A stretch of DNA of 41,888 bases from Kocuria atrinae C3-8 (GTDB taxonomy: Bacteria > Actinomycetota > Actinomycetes > Actinomycetales > Micrococcaceae). The stretch is from contig NZ_AJXN01000008.1 of the NCBI RefSeq assembly GCF_000286355.1, forward strand, positions 1-41,888, in the 5' to 3' direction. Under the pieces are notes generated by a model that did not search any database, was not told where the DNA came from, and saw only the letters and a list, made by a program, of their open reading frames with translations. A program made the translations under genes and the position numbers. Of this stretch, positions 28,867-37,588 are shown in pieces. Position 1 is the first letter of the stretch. Each line of letters starts with the position of its first letter.

Positions 28867-29916
28867 TCAGAATCCCAAGCGCGATAATTGTTTGGGATCC
28901 CGCTGCCATTCCTTGGCGACCTTCACGTGCAGGTCCAGGTACACCTTGGTGCCGAGCAGGGCCTCGATCTGGGTGCGGGCCTTGGTGCCGATCTCCCGCA
29001 GCCTGGAGCCTCCCTTGCCGATCACGATGGCCTTTTGCGAAGGCCGTTCGACGAACAAGCTCGCGTGGACGTCCAGCATGGGGTTGTTCGCTGCGCGGCC
29101 CTCGCGTTCGGAAGCCTCGTCCACGACCACGGCCAACGAGTGGGGCAGTTCGTCGCGCACGCCCTCCAGCGCGGCTTCACGAATCAACTCGGCCATCATG
29201 GTGATCTCGGGTTCGTCCGTGAGCTCACCGTCCGGATACAGCGGAGGGGATTCCGGCATGAGGCTCACGAGCAGCGACGCGAGTTCCTCGACCTGGAAGC
29301 CGTCCTTGGCACTCACCGGGATCACGTCCGTCCAGCCGGGTTCGGGTTGGCCGGCGCGTCCCGACTCGTTCACGGAGGCGACGTTCGAGGACGACGCCGC
29401 GCGGCGGCGTCGTCGTTGCTCGCGCTGGGCCTGCTCCTCGGCCATGACCTCGCGGCCCAGTTCGGTGACCGCAACCAACTGCTCGGCGAGCTTGTCGCGC
29501 GGCACCGAATCCGCCTTGGTCACGATGGCGACCACTGGATTGCGACCGGCCGCGGCGGCCACCTGTTGAGCGATGTACCGATCGCCCGGGCCGACTTTCT
29601 GATCGGCCGGAATGCAGAATCCGATCACGTCCACTTCGCCCAGGGTCTCGGCGACCACGTCGTTGAGCCGCTGCCCCAATAGGGTGCGGGGCCGGTGCAG
29701 TCCGGGGGTGTCCACCAGGATCAGCTGGCCGTCCTGGCGATGCACGATGCCGCGAATCGTGTGACGGGTGGTCTGGGGGCGGTTGGAGGTGATCGCAACC
29801 TTCCGGCCCACCAGGGCGTTGGTCAGCGTGGACTTGCCCACGTTGGGGCGGCCCACGAACACGGCAAAGCCCGCGCGGAACTGTTGCTCGGGGGTGTCCT
29901 GATGATCCTCAGACAT
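28867..29916 (-). CDS. era: GTPase Era with an extra charged insert
   Basis: This GTPase assists maturation of 16S rRNA and the 30S subunit. The G-domain has G-R-P-N-V-G-K-S-T, switch region T-T-R-H-T-I-R-G, D-T-P-G-L-H and T-K-A-D. The C-terminal KH domain contains V-I-G-K-G-G-S-R-L-R-E-I-G. Between T-K-A-D and the G5-type P-V-S-A-K there is an extra stretch of roughly 40 residues, with Arg-, Gln- and Ser-rich runs (R-R-R-R-R-A-A-S-S-S). Its DNA contains a 10-bp-arm palindrome (29391-29413) like the intergenic terminators. ATG at 29916 is chosen because GAAAGGA lies seven bases upstream. It follows ybeY by 33 nt; the CBS/DUF21 gene often found between them in related genomes is absent. Confidence 0.9.
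   Translation of the reverse strand: MSEDHQDTPEQQFRAGFAVFVGRPNVGKSTLTNALVGRKVAITSNRPQTTRHTIRGIVHRQDGQLILVDTPGLHRPRTLLGQRLNDVVAETLGEVDVIGFCIPADQKVGPGDRYIAQQVAAAAGRNPVVAIVTKADSVPRDKLAEQLVAVTELGREVMAEEQAQREQRRRRRAASSSNVASVNESGRAGQPEPGWTDVIPVSAKDGFQVEELASLLVSLMPESPPLYPDGELTDEPEITMMAELIREAALEGVRDELPHSLAVVVDEASEREGRAANNPMLDVHASLFVERPSQKAIVIGKGGSRLREIGTKARTQIEALLGTKVYLDLHVKVAKEWQRDPKQLSRLGF
29391..29413. repeat. Terminator-like palindrome inside era
   Basis: ACGACGCCGC (29391-29400) and GCGGCGTCGT (29404-29413) form a perfect 10-bp stem with a 3-nt loop. The arm matches the GACGCCGC core of the hairpins at 8652-8690 and 24895-24948. It lies in the insert region of era. Confidence 0.55.
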
Positions 29917-29949
29917 CAACGTGTCCTTTCGCAAAGCATTGGGCGGGGG

Positions 29950-30456
29950 CTACTTCATCGTTTCGACGGGGGCATCGCGCCCCAAAAACTCTTCGAGCAA
30001 ACCTCGCTGCAGGGTGAACATGGCTTCTCGTTCACCCTCTTCCACGTGGTCGTGCCCGAGGAGGTGGAGCATGCCGTGCACGGTCAACAGGCACAGTTCG
30101 TCCTGTGTGCTGTGCCCGGCCGCTTCCGCCTGACGTTCGGCTACGGGTGGGCACAACACGATGTCCCCCAGGACGCCCAGGCTCAATTCCGTTTCGGTGC
30201 CAGCCGTCAGCTCGTCCATGGGGAAGGACATCACGTCCGTGGCACCGGGCAGGTCCAGCCACTGGACGTGCAGCTCGGCCATCTGGTCCTCGTCAACCAC
30301 GGAAATGGACAGCTCGGTGTCCGGGTGGATGTGCCACCGTTTGAACGCGAGTTCCGCCAGCGCCGTCAACTGCTCCGGGTCCACCGCGCGGTAGGCGGCG
30401 GGGAAGGTGGCCTGTTCCTCCGGGGTCTCCCACGGGGTGTCGATGGAGACGCTCAT
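29950..30456 (-). CDS. ybeY: Endoribonuclease YbeY (rRNA maturation factor)
   Basis: This 168-aa metal-dependent endoribonuclease acts in 16S rRNA 3' end processing and ribosome quality control. The zinc motif H-G-M-L-H-L-L-G-H-D-H is complete near residues 131-141, and the upstream conserved T-D-V-M-S-F-P-M strand is present. The ATG overlaps the TGA of phoH (ATGA, 30453-30456), so the genes are translationally coupled. era follows after 33 nt. Intact and of normal length. Confidence 0.92.
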   Translation of the reverse strand: MSVSIDTPWETPEEQATFPAAYRAVDPEQLTALAELAFKRWHIHPDTELSISVVDEDQMAELHVQWLDLPGATDVMSFPMDELTAGTETELSLGVLGDIVLCPPVAERQAEAAGHSTQDELCLLTVHGMLHLLGHDHVEEGEREAMFTLQRGLLEEFLGRDAPVETMK

Positions 30457-31544
30457 GCCTGTTGGTCCGGCTGCTGGGCCGATTCGGCCGCCGCTGAACG
30501 GCGCTCGTCCTTACGGCGGCGCCTTTCGTTGCGGTGCCGGTTGGTGGTGTCGAACCTGTCGTAGGCGGACACGATCTCACCCACCAGTTCGTGGCGCACC
30601 ACGTCCTGGGCGGTCAGCTCACAGAACGCGATGTCGTCGATGTGCTGCAGCACGTGCTGAACCTGTCGCAGCCCCGAGGACGTACTACCCGGGAGGTCCA
30701 CCTGGGTGACGTCGCCGGTGACCACGATGCGCGAGCCGAAGCCCAGGCGCGTGAGGAACATCTTCATCTGTTCCGGCGTGGTGTTCTGGGCCTCGTCAAG
30801 AATCACGAAGGCGTCATTGAGCGTGCGGCCGCGCATGTAGGCCAGCGGAGCCACCTCAATGGTTCCCGCTTCCATGAGACGCGGAATGGACTCGGGGTCC
30901 ATCATGTCGTGCAGTGCATCGTAGAGCGGGCGCAGATAGGGATCGATCTTGTCGTTGAGCGACCCCGGCAGGAATCCCAGCCGTTCGCCCGCCTCGACAG
31001 CGGGGCGCGTGAGGATGATCCGATTGACCTCTTTGGACTGCAAAGCGCGCACGGCCTTGGCCATGGCCAGGTAGGTCTTACCCGTACCGGCAGGGCCCAC
31101 ACCGAAGACCACGGTGTGCTCGTCGATCGCGTCCACGTAGTGCTTCTGGTTCACGGTCTTGGGCCGAATGGTCTTACCGCGGGTCGACAGGATGCTCGTG
31201 GCGAGCGCACTTGCGGGGCGCATGCCCTCGGCTTCGCGCAGCATGCGCGTCACGCGCATGACGGTGCGCTCGGTGATTTCCGTTCCGCGTTGAGCAAGGA
31301 CCACGAGTTCTTCGAGCAGCGCGGCCGCGGAACGGGTGTCGGCGACGGGCCCTTCGAACGCGACGTCAACATCGCGCACGGTGATCCGGACATTCGGGAA
31401 GTTCTGTTCCAAGAGGCGCAGTGTGGCATCTGCCTGTCCGAGAGCTCGCAATGCGGTGTCCCGATCTGGCATGTGAACCACAACTCGAGTGTGGCCTGGT
31501 TGGTCTTGGGGGTTCGGATCGACCCCGGAAACTTGATCAGTCAT
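30453..31544 (-). CDS. phoH: PhoH family protein (PhoH-like ATPase)
   Basis: This 363-aa cytoplasmic P-loop ATPase has G-P-A-G-T-G-K-T (Walker A) near 142, a following T-R-P-A-V-E-A-G-E segment, F-V-I-L-D-E-A-Q-N-T-T (Walker B) near 237 and G-D-V-T-Q-V-D-L-P, all PhoH hallmarks. The N-terminal domain of about 120 residues is the KH-like part found in the PhoL type next to ybeY. The role is probably RNA-linked, but it is not well defined. ATG at 31544 is chosen; TAGGCT lies eight bases upstream (31553-31558), so the mRNA should have almost no leader. A TTG at 31553 is unlikely. It heads the operon phoH-ybeY-era. Confidence 0.88.
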   Translation of the reverse strand: MTDQVSGVDPNPQDQPGHTRVVVHMPDRDTALRALGQADATLRLLEQNFPNVRITVRDVDVAFEGPVADTRSAAALLEELVVLAQRGTEITERTVMRVTRMLREAEGMRPASALATSILSTRGKTIRPKTVNQKHYVDAIDEHTVVFGVGPAGTGKTYLAMAKAVRALQSKEVNRIILTRPAVEAGERLGFLPGSLNDKIDPYLRPLYDALHDMMDPESIPRLMEAGTIEVAPLAYMRGRTLNDAFVILDEAQNTTPEQMKMFLTRLGFGSRIVVTGDVTQVDLPGSTSSGLRQVQHVLQHIDDIAFCELTAQDVVRHELVGEIVSAYDRFDTTNRHRNERRRRKDERRSAAAESAQQPDQQA

Positions 31545-31552
31545 TGGGGTCA

Positions 31553-31558
31553 AGCCTA
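31553..31558 (-). promoter_or_regulatory. -10 box of phoH-ybeY-era, near-leaderless
   Basis: On the minus strand TAGGCT is followed by eight bases and the phoH ATG at 31544, implying a leader of only one or two bases. Confidence 0.45.
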
Positions 31559-31742
31559 CCGCCCGTTGCCACCCCTTGTTGTGTTGCAGGTTGGTAACGG
31601 TTTCCCTCAGGACGCACTTCTGGGTTCAGCCCCACCTGTAACTGTGGGTATCTTTGTCCACCGGTGACAAACTTGTACGTTCTGCGCGCCTCACGACGTG
31701 TGTGGAGACAACAGCTACAGCTCATACCGGGGTGGTGAACAC

Positions 31743-32666
31743 ATGAAACACAGGCATTATTCTGCCCGCAGGCCGGTGGCCGTCCTATCCGTAGGCCTCG
31801 CTCTGACCCTGGGTCTGTCAGCCTGTGGCTCCGCCGCCGATCGAGCGACCAATGCTTCCAGTACCGCACCCAGGATCGCCTCCGCGCCCATGAGCACGGA
31901 CAACGCCTACGAAGGCGTTGCCACCGAGCAGACACCGGTCTACTGGGCCGGCAGTGGGGACGAAGCCCGGTATCTTTTCCGTGAGTTCCGCACCGCAGCC
32001 AATGCGGACACCGTGGATCCCGTGGCCGAGTCGGTGGTCATGATGACCACCCTGTCTCCGTTGGACGAGGACTACCGGTCCATGTGGACTCCCGTGGAAA
32101 ACGTGGGTACCTCCGTGTCCCCGGATGGCACCATCACCGTGGATTTGCCCTCCAACGCCTTCGCGAGCCGGCTCTCCGCCGAGGACGCAGAACTCGCTCT
32201 CCAACAACTCGTCTACACCGTGTCCGCTGCCGCCGTGACCGCAGGCCTTCTGGATGCCGCTACCGCCAAGGAAGTTCGCGTGCTGGTGGATGGTGAATCC
32301 GGGTACAAGGCTTTCGGCTCCGTGGACCTCGACGAACCGATCACCCGCGACGCGTCCATCGCGGCACCGGTGTGGCTCATCGATCCCCAGACCAACACGG
32401 AATCGGGACAGCCCATGACGATCTTCGGCAGGGTACTCCCGGACTTCGCCTCGGCACGTTGGGAAGTCATTCCGCAGGGTGACAATGAGGCTGTCAAGTC
32501 CGGCGAGATCTCGCAACCGAGAAACACCCCCGCCTCGACCGCCGGTACAGAGTTCCGCGTACCCGTGGAGGTTCCGGCCGGCGACTACACGGTGCGGGTC
32601 ACGGGTGAAAATGAGGACGGCGACGTGATCACCGACGATCACGCGGTCACGGTCGTCGAGGACTGA
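31743..32666 (+). CDS. Lipoprotein with GerMN and Gmad2 domains
   Basis: This 307-aa exported lipoprotein has a signal peptide with lipobox L-S-A-C-G ending near C28. A linker leads to a GerMN-type domain (T-P-V-Y-W-A-G, Y-L-F-R-E-F, then T-I-T-V-D-L-P-S-N-A-F and a helix with A-L-Q-Q-L-V-Y-T-V). The C-terminal Gmad2 domain starts near A-P-V-W-L-I-D-P and shows I-F-G-R-V, W-E-V and G-D-Y-T-V-R-V beta strands. These domains were first described in spore-germination proteins but are common at the surface of non-sporulating actinobacteria; a role in envelope polymer or signalling is a guess. ATG at 31743 follows a GGGGTGG site. It lies alone on plus between rsmE and phoH, both on minus. Confidence 0.8.
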   Translation: MKHRHYSARRPVAVLSVGLALTLGLSACGSAADRATNASSTAPRIASAPMSTDNAYEGVATEQTPVYWAGSGDEARYLFREFRTAANADTVDPVAESVVMMTTLSPLDEDYRSMWTPVENVGTSVSPDGTITVDLPSNAFASRLSAEDAELALQQLVYTVSAAAVTAGLLDAATAKEVRVLVDGESGYKAFGSVDLDEPITRDASIAAPVWLIDPQTNTESGQPMTIFGRVLPDFASARWEVIPQGDNEAVKSGEISQPRNTPASTAGTEFRVPVEVPAGDYTVRVTGENEDGDVITDDHAVTVVED

Positions 32667-32738
32667 CAGTCCCCCAAGTCCGCGTCACGCAGAACGGAAC
32701 ACTGCTCCGAGAGTTCTGAGCCGCGAGATGTTGGATGT

Positions 32739-33499
32739 TCAGGCCCAGCGGCCGGTCACAGCAGATAACGCAGCGAGAGCCGCCGGTCCCGCCGTGGAGG
32801 CGCGCATGACCTCGTTTCCGAGTTTCAGGGGCCGCGCCCCTGCCGCAACGAACCGCTCGAGCTCCTGATCGCTGATCCCGCCCTCGGGTCCCACGATGAG
32901 TCCAATCGACTCGACGCCGGTGAACTCATCGGATGAGAGACCGCCCCAGGAGAAGTCCGAGGACTCGTGCAGGACGAACCACCGCGTCTCGGCCTGCTCC
33001 TGAATCAAGGCGGCCAGGCCGTTGGAGTTCACGTGCTCGCCGAGCTCCGGCCAGCGAGCACGCCGTGATTGCTTGGCAGCGGCGGTCATCGTGGACTGCC
33101 ACTTGGCCAGGGTCTTGGCGGCGCGTTCGGGCTTGAGCCGCACAATGCTGCGGTCCGCCTGCCATGGGATCACGCGGTCCACGCCCAGTTCGGTCGCGCT
33201 TTCGGCCGCCTGTAGATCGCGGTCGCCCTTGGCCAAAGCCTGCACCAGAACGAATTCGGTAGCGGGTGCGGGCTCGTGCGTCACGGACGCGACGCGCACG
33301 GTCATGGAGTCTTTCTCGCCGTTCAAGAATTCGCACGAGGCCCGAGTGCCCGCCCCATCCACCAGATCGACAGTCTCACCCGACCGCATCCTACGCACGG
33401 TCACGGCGTGACGCGCCTCGGCGCGGTGAGGACGAACTTCTCACCGGCGCTGGCTGCGCTCAGCTCACCGGGATCGGCGAAAAAGACCGGATCCGTCAC
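32739..33499 (-). CDS. rsmE: 16S rRNA (uracil-1498-N3)-methyltransferase, frameshifted
   Basis: This SPOUT methyltransferase modifies U1498 of 16S rRNA using SAM. The N-terminal PUA-like domain begins D-P-V-F-F-A-D-P, in another frame from the rest. Restoring one base at 33424 (a GGCGCC context) gives V-L-T-G-A-E-A-R-H-A-V-T-V-R-R-M and a 253-aa protein. The C-terminal SPOUT knot has V-L-V-Q-A-L-A-K-G-D-R and G-L-I-V-G-P-E-G-G-I-S, then L-G-N-E-V-M-R-A-S-T-A. The GTG at 33499 overlaps the TGA of dnaJ (GTGA, 33496-33499), so it belongs to the hrcA-dnaJ-rsmE operon. Annotation from the internal start at 33404 would lose about 32 residues. Confidence 0.87.
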
Positions 33500-34634
33500 A
33501 GATCGTTGAACCGATCCTTGAGCCGGGAGAAGAAACCACCGGAGGACGGCGTGTTCACGGTGGTCGCATCCGTGCGGCGCTCATTGCGCAGGGTGGCCAA
33601 CTGTTCGAGCAACTCGCGCTGCTCGGAGTTGAGGTCCTGCGGAGTCTCCACCTCGATATGCACCTGCAAGTCACCGCGGCCCTTGCCGCGCAAGTGGGTC
33701 ACACCCAGGTCCTCGAGGGTCACGGTGGCACCCGACTGGGTGCCCGCAGCGACGTCGACGTCCCGAGCGCCGTCGAACGTCTCGAGCTGGACCGTGGTAC
33801 CCAAGGCGGCCGAGGTCATGGGAATGCGAATACGCGCGTGGAGGTCGTCGCCTTCGCGGTGGAAGGTGGGGTCCGGATCGACCTTGAGTTCCACGTAGAG
33901 GTCGCCGTTGGGTCCGCCGGCGGTGCCGGCCTCGCCCTGGCCCGAGAGTCGGATGCGGTTGCGGACTGGATGCCGGCGGGGATCTTGATGGTGAGCGGGC
34001 GGCGATCGCGCACGCGGCCCTCGCCGTAGCACTCGTGGCACGGGTTCTCGATCACGGTGCCGAAGCCGTTACACGAGGCACACGGTGCCTGCGTGGTGAC
34101 CACGCCCAGGATCGACTGCTTCTGGTACTGCATGTGCCCGGAGCCGCGGCACATGGAGCACGTGGTGGGGCTGGTGCCGGGCTGGCAGCACGAACCCTCA
34201 CACGTGGGGCAGACCACCGCGGTGTCCACGGTGATGTCCTTCTCGACACCGAACACGGCGTCCTTGAGGGAGATGCGCACGTTGATGAGTGCGTCCTGAC
34301 CTGCCGGGTGCGCGACTGGGGGCCGCGCTGGCGGCTGCACCGGCGCCTGGAAGAACGTTTCGAAGATGTCCGCGAAGCCGAAGCCCGAGCCGGGGAAGCC
34401 CCCGCCGAATCCGGTGTCGGTTCCGTTCTCGTTACCCGTGGCGTCGTAAACGCGGCGCTTCTCGGGGTCGGCCAGGACGTCATTCGCGTGCGAGACGCGC
34501 TTGAATTCTTCGGCCGCCTCCGGGGAGGGATTCACGTCCGGGTGGAGTTTGCGGGCCTTCTTGCGGTAGGCGCGCTTGATCTCTTCCGGGCTGGCGTCCC
34601 GGGTCACGCCCAGGGTTTCGTAGTGATCGCTCAC
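33496..34634 (-). CDS. dnaJ: Chaperone DnaJ (type I, with zinc fingers), frameshifted
   Basis: This Hsp40 co-chaperone stimulates DnaK and binds unfolded proteins. The J-domain has the H31-P-D motif, then a Gly/Phe-rich segment (near 75-95). Four zinc repeats follow: [24 protein letters not shown] and C-H-E-C-Y-G-E-G, the first diverging from CxxCxGxG. One missing base at 33962 breaks the frame at I-P-A-G-I-Q-S-G-N-R-I-R-L. The repaired protein is 379 aa. It is the hrcA-linked paralogue (DnaJ2 type) usual in actinobacteria, 73 nt after hrcA and overlapping rsmE. It is expected to be under CIRCE/HrcA control. Confidence 0.9.
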
Positions 34635-34707
34635 GATGGAATCGATTCTTCTTTCGTCAGTGTGTTTTTCTCAACGCGGATGGGGAACGGTGCCACGGCG
34701 GGCGCCG

Positions 34708-35720
34708 CTACTCCCCCAGCGTGTGGGACAAATAGCGCGCCACGCGCGGACCGCGGCCATGGTGGAGGGGTAATCCATTCGGGTGGGGCCCACCACGCCC
34801 AGTTTGGACACAGATTCTGGGCCGTAGCCGGTGGCCACCACGGAAGTTTCCGCGAGCGGATCGTCGGTACTGTCCGATCCGATGCGCACGGCCACACCAC
34901 GAGCATCCTGTTGCATCTCTGACAACAATCGCAGCATGACCACTTGTTCCTCAAGTGCTTCGAGCACGGGACTAATACTGAGAGCAAAGTCACCGCTGAA
35001 CCGGGCCAGGTTGGCCGTGCCGGCCATGACCAGTCGGTGGTCTTCCGACGACGCCGCGAGGGTCGCGAGTGCCTCGGCCACCACGGTGCCGGCCTCGGCG
35101 AGTTCCGCCGGCAATTGCTGCACCAGGTTGGCGGTGGCTGCGGGCACATCCTGCAGCGGACGCCCCACCACCGAGGCCAGAACTCGGGCGCGCAGTTCCA
35201 TGAGTTCGTGCTCGGGCAGCGCTCGGCTGACTTCCACGATGCGCTGCAGCACCCTGCCGGACGTGGGAATGAACACCACCAGCAGGGAGGTCCCGCCCAC
35301 GTCCACGAGCTCGACATGGCGCAGCGTGGTGCCGGATGCCGCGGGGTACTGGATCACGGCGACCTGGTGCGTCAGCTGGGCGAGCAACCGAACGGTACGT
35401 TCCATCGCGTCGTCCAGGTCGTCCGCGCCGTCCAGGAAGGACTGGATGGCTCGCTTCTGCGGCGACGACAGCGGGCGCACCGACGCAATCTGGTCCACGA
35501 ACGTCCGGTAGCCCTTGTCCGTGGGGATGCGACCCGAGCTGGTGTGCGGTGCCACGATCAGGCCGTCCTCCTCCAGCGCCGCCATGTCGTTGCGGACCGT
35601 GGCGGAGGAGACCCCCAGTTGGTGCCGTTCCACCAGGGCCTTGGAACCGACGGGCTCCCGCGAATGCACGTAGTCCTCGACAATCGCTCGCAAAATTTCT
35701 GCTCTGCGCGGCTGACTCAT
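34708..35720 (-). CDS. hrcA: Heat-inducible transcription repressor HrcA, frameshifted near the end
   Basis: This repressor binds CIRCE operators and controls heat-shock genes. The N-terminal winged helix (R-R-A-E-I-L-R-A-I-V-E-D-Y and V-S-S-A-T-V-R-N-D-M-A-A-L-E) is clear, followed by G-R-I-P-T-D-K-G-Y-R. The GAF-like dimerisation region follows, and the conserved V-V-G-P-T-R-M-D-Y lies near the C-terminus. A missing base at 34744 changes only the last residues; restoration gives V-R-A-V-A-R-Y-L-S-H-T-L-G-E and the TAG at 34708 (337 aa). ATG at 35720 is chosen because GGAGGTGA lies five bases upstream. A CIRCE element lies 74 nt upstream, so the gene is autoregulated. It is first in hrcA-dnaJ-rsmE. 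Confidence 0.9.
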
Positions 35721-35793
35721 TCGTGTCACCTCCCCGGCGTGTACGGACGCGGACCTTGCCCATCGACCGTGAATCACGGTCATCGTCACAATT

Positions 35794-35820
35794 TTGGCAC
35801 TCAATGATTGACAGTGCTAA
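35794..35820. promoter_or_regulatory. CIRCE operator for HrcA
   Basis: TTGGCACTC-N9-CAGTGCTAA matches the consensus TTAGCACTC-N9-GAGTGCTAA at 16 of 18 arm positions. It lies upstream of hrcA, as expected for autoregulation, and also between hrcA and the divergent DUF3097 gene. Confidence 0.9.
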
Positions 35821-35907
35821 TTCACATCAGTTTAGCGCCGTCCGACCGGGACGCCATTTGGTACGCTCGCGGCTGATCATCCACCCCGCACGTGAGGACG
35901 GCGCATC

Positions 35908-36774
35908 GTGACAGCATCCGGTTGGAACTGGGGCCCGCAGGATTTCAGCAGCCCGTCGGTGGCTCGTACCGGTCCCGTTTCACGCGAGACCGCTCTCGAA
36001 CCCGGCATGGTCCTCGAGGATGCCCAGACCGGTTGGGTGGGCGCGGCCGTCAGCCTGGAGACCATCGGCGGGATGCGCGTGGTCGGACTGGAAGACCGGC
36101 ACGGCAAGATCAAGACTTTCCCCCTGGGCCCGGGTTTTCTTCTGGACGGTGAGCCCATCAAACTCGGTCCTCCCGCGCGGAAGACGGGCCCCAAGAAACC
36201 CGCCCGCACCCGTTCCGGTTCGGTGGCGGTCGAGGGCTTACGAGCCGGCGTGGCCAAGGAATCCCGGATCTGGGTGGAGGGCTATCACGACGCCGAACTG
36301 GTCGCCAAGGTCTGGGGCCACGATTTGGCGGTCGAAGGCATCGTGGTGGAACCGCTCCACGGCATAGATGACCTCCCGGCGGCGGTACGCGATTTCAACC
36401 CCGGCCCCAAGCGGCGGCTCGGCGTTCTGGTGGACCACCTGGTGACGGGGTCCAAGGAATCCAAGATCGCAGCGGACGCCCTGCGCGTTCCCGGAGCCCA
36501 GGGCAATCTGCTCGTGCTCGGCCACCCCTACGTGGATATTTGGCAGGCCGTGAAGCCTTCGGTTCTGGGTTTGCAGGAATGGCCCGTGATCCCGCGCGGA
36601 ATCGACTGGAAAACCGGCATGGCCAAGGCGCTGGGCCTCCCCCACAAGACACCTGCGGACATCGGTCAGGCCTGGCAGCGGATCCTGGCCCGCGTGGACT
36701 CCTACTCGGACCTCGAGCCATCGCTGCTGGGACGGGTCGAGGAACTCATCGATTTCCTCACGGCCCCGCAGTAG
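35908..36774 (+). CDS. DUF3097 family protein
   Basis: This 288-aa soluble protein of unknown function is widespread in actinobacteria, often near hrcA. Recognisable pieces are G-W-V-G-A-A-V near residue 46, an arginine/lysine-rich linker (about 88-105), E-S-R-I-W-V-E-G-Y-H-D-A-E-L near 118 (a TOPRIM-like E-G-x-x-D-A-E pattern), L-G-V-L-V-D-H-L near 173 and I-P-R-G-I-D-W-K. The TOPRIM-like pattern suggests nucleic-acid chemistry, but no activity is known to me. The GTG start has GAGGA about 8-10 nt upstream. It diverges from hrcA over the CIRCE region. Intact. Confidence 0.82.
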   Translation: MTASGWNWGPQDFSSPSVARTGPVSRETALEPGMVLEDAQTGWVGAAVSLETIGGMRVVGLEDRHGKIKTFPLGPGFLLDGEPIKLGPPARKTGPKKPARTRSGSVAVEGLRAGVAKESRIWVEGYHDAELVAKVWGHDLAVEGIVVEPLHGIDDLPAAVRDFNPGPKRRLGVLVDHLVTGSKESKIAADALRVPGAQGNLLVLGHPYVDIWQAVKPSVLGLQEWPVIPRGIDWKTGMAKALGLPHKTPADIGQAWQRILARVDSYSDLEPSLLGRVEELIDFLTAPQ

Positions 36775-36967
36775 ATCCCTCTAGTCACACACCATCCGGG
36801 CCTCTCACACAACCGCACCGTTCAGTGCCGACTGTCCGGTTGCGGGGTGGTGCGGATAACACCGCCGATTCAGCCCGGACACAGCCTGCGACCCCTAGAA
36901 TGGACCGAATACTTCAAGCGCAGCCTCACGCTGCACTACGGGCTCGTTGCCCCGGAAAGAGACACCA

Positions 36968-37423
36968 GTGGTTGATCAAGCAGCACCCGCCCGTTCCGGT
37001 TCACGACCTGCACCCTCGAACGGCCCAGCCTTCGAGAGCATCCCCGCGCAGGCCGAACCCCTGGATATCTCCCAGGACAAGCAGTGGGCCACTCTCGCGC
37101 ACCTGGGCGGTGTGGCCGGTGCCCTGCCCAGTTACCTGATTCTGCGGAGCGTAGGCGATCGCGGGCCGTTCACACGGCAGGAATCCCGAGAGGCACTCAA
37201 CTTCTCCTTGCTGCCCACCGTGGTCATCCTGGCGTGCATCGCGCTGGCGTTGATTCCCGCCGTGGGCTGGATCTTCGCGCTGCTGGCGGCCCTCACGTGG
37301 GTGCTGCTCGCCGTGCAGTCGGTCATCGCCGGGATCAAGGTCAACCAGGGCGAGCCCTACCAGTACCGAGGCAACACGAACCTGTACGACAAGCTGCAGA
37401 CCAAGCGTTCCGCTCAGGCCTGA
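36968..37423 (+). CDS. DUF4870 domain membrane protein
   Basis: This 151-aa small membrane protein has a disordered N-terminus of about 40 residues and the DUF4870 core: W-A-T-L-A-H-L-G-G-V near residue 43, a short helix, G-P-F-T-R-Q-E-S-R-E-A-L-N-F and two further hydrophobic segments (about 80-101 and 104-124), then G-E-P-Y-Q-Y. The function is unknown. The GTG at 36968 is chosen because GGAAAGAG lies about 6-8 nt upstream. The upstream gap of about 190 nt from the DUF3097 gene holds no gene I recognise. A perfect terminator follows. Confidence 0.82.
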   Translation: MVDQAAPARSGSRPAPSNGPAFESIPAQAEPLDISQDKQWATLAHLGGVAGALPSYLILRSVGDRGPFTRQESREALNFSLLPTVVILACIALALIPAVGWIFALLAALTWVLLAVQSVIAGIKVNQGEPYQYRGNTNLYDKLQTKRSAQA

Positions 37424-37455
37424 TCGCCCCACAAGTCGAACAAGAATTAACGACG

Positions 37456-37491
37456 CCGCCGCGTCCGGATTGCTCCGGACGCGGCGGTTTT
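37456..37491 (+). terminator. Rho-independent terminator after DUF4870 gene
   Basis: A perfect 14-bp stem (37456-37469 with 37474-37487), a 4-nt loop and TTTT (37488-37491) form a clear terminator between convergent DUF4870 and hemW. Confidence 0.9.
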
Positions 37492-37588
37492 CATTCGCGG
37501 TTCGTTTTAGTGCCCTGTGATCTACGTGGGGGTGGCGCTCCACTTCGAGGCAGCGCCCGACGAGCTCTTCGTCACCAATCCCTGTGCA

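Noticed and set aside
32739-33404. rsmE as a 221-aa protein beginning inside the PUA domain
   Set aside because: The missing N-terminal strands are encoded just upstream in another frame, and the GTG at 33499 overlaps the dnaJ stop.
36775-36967. Possible hairpin with arms CAACCGCACC and GGTTGCGG
   Set aside because: The arms are not properly complementary, and no terminator, tRNA or small gene could be supported.
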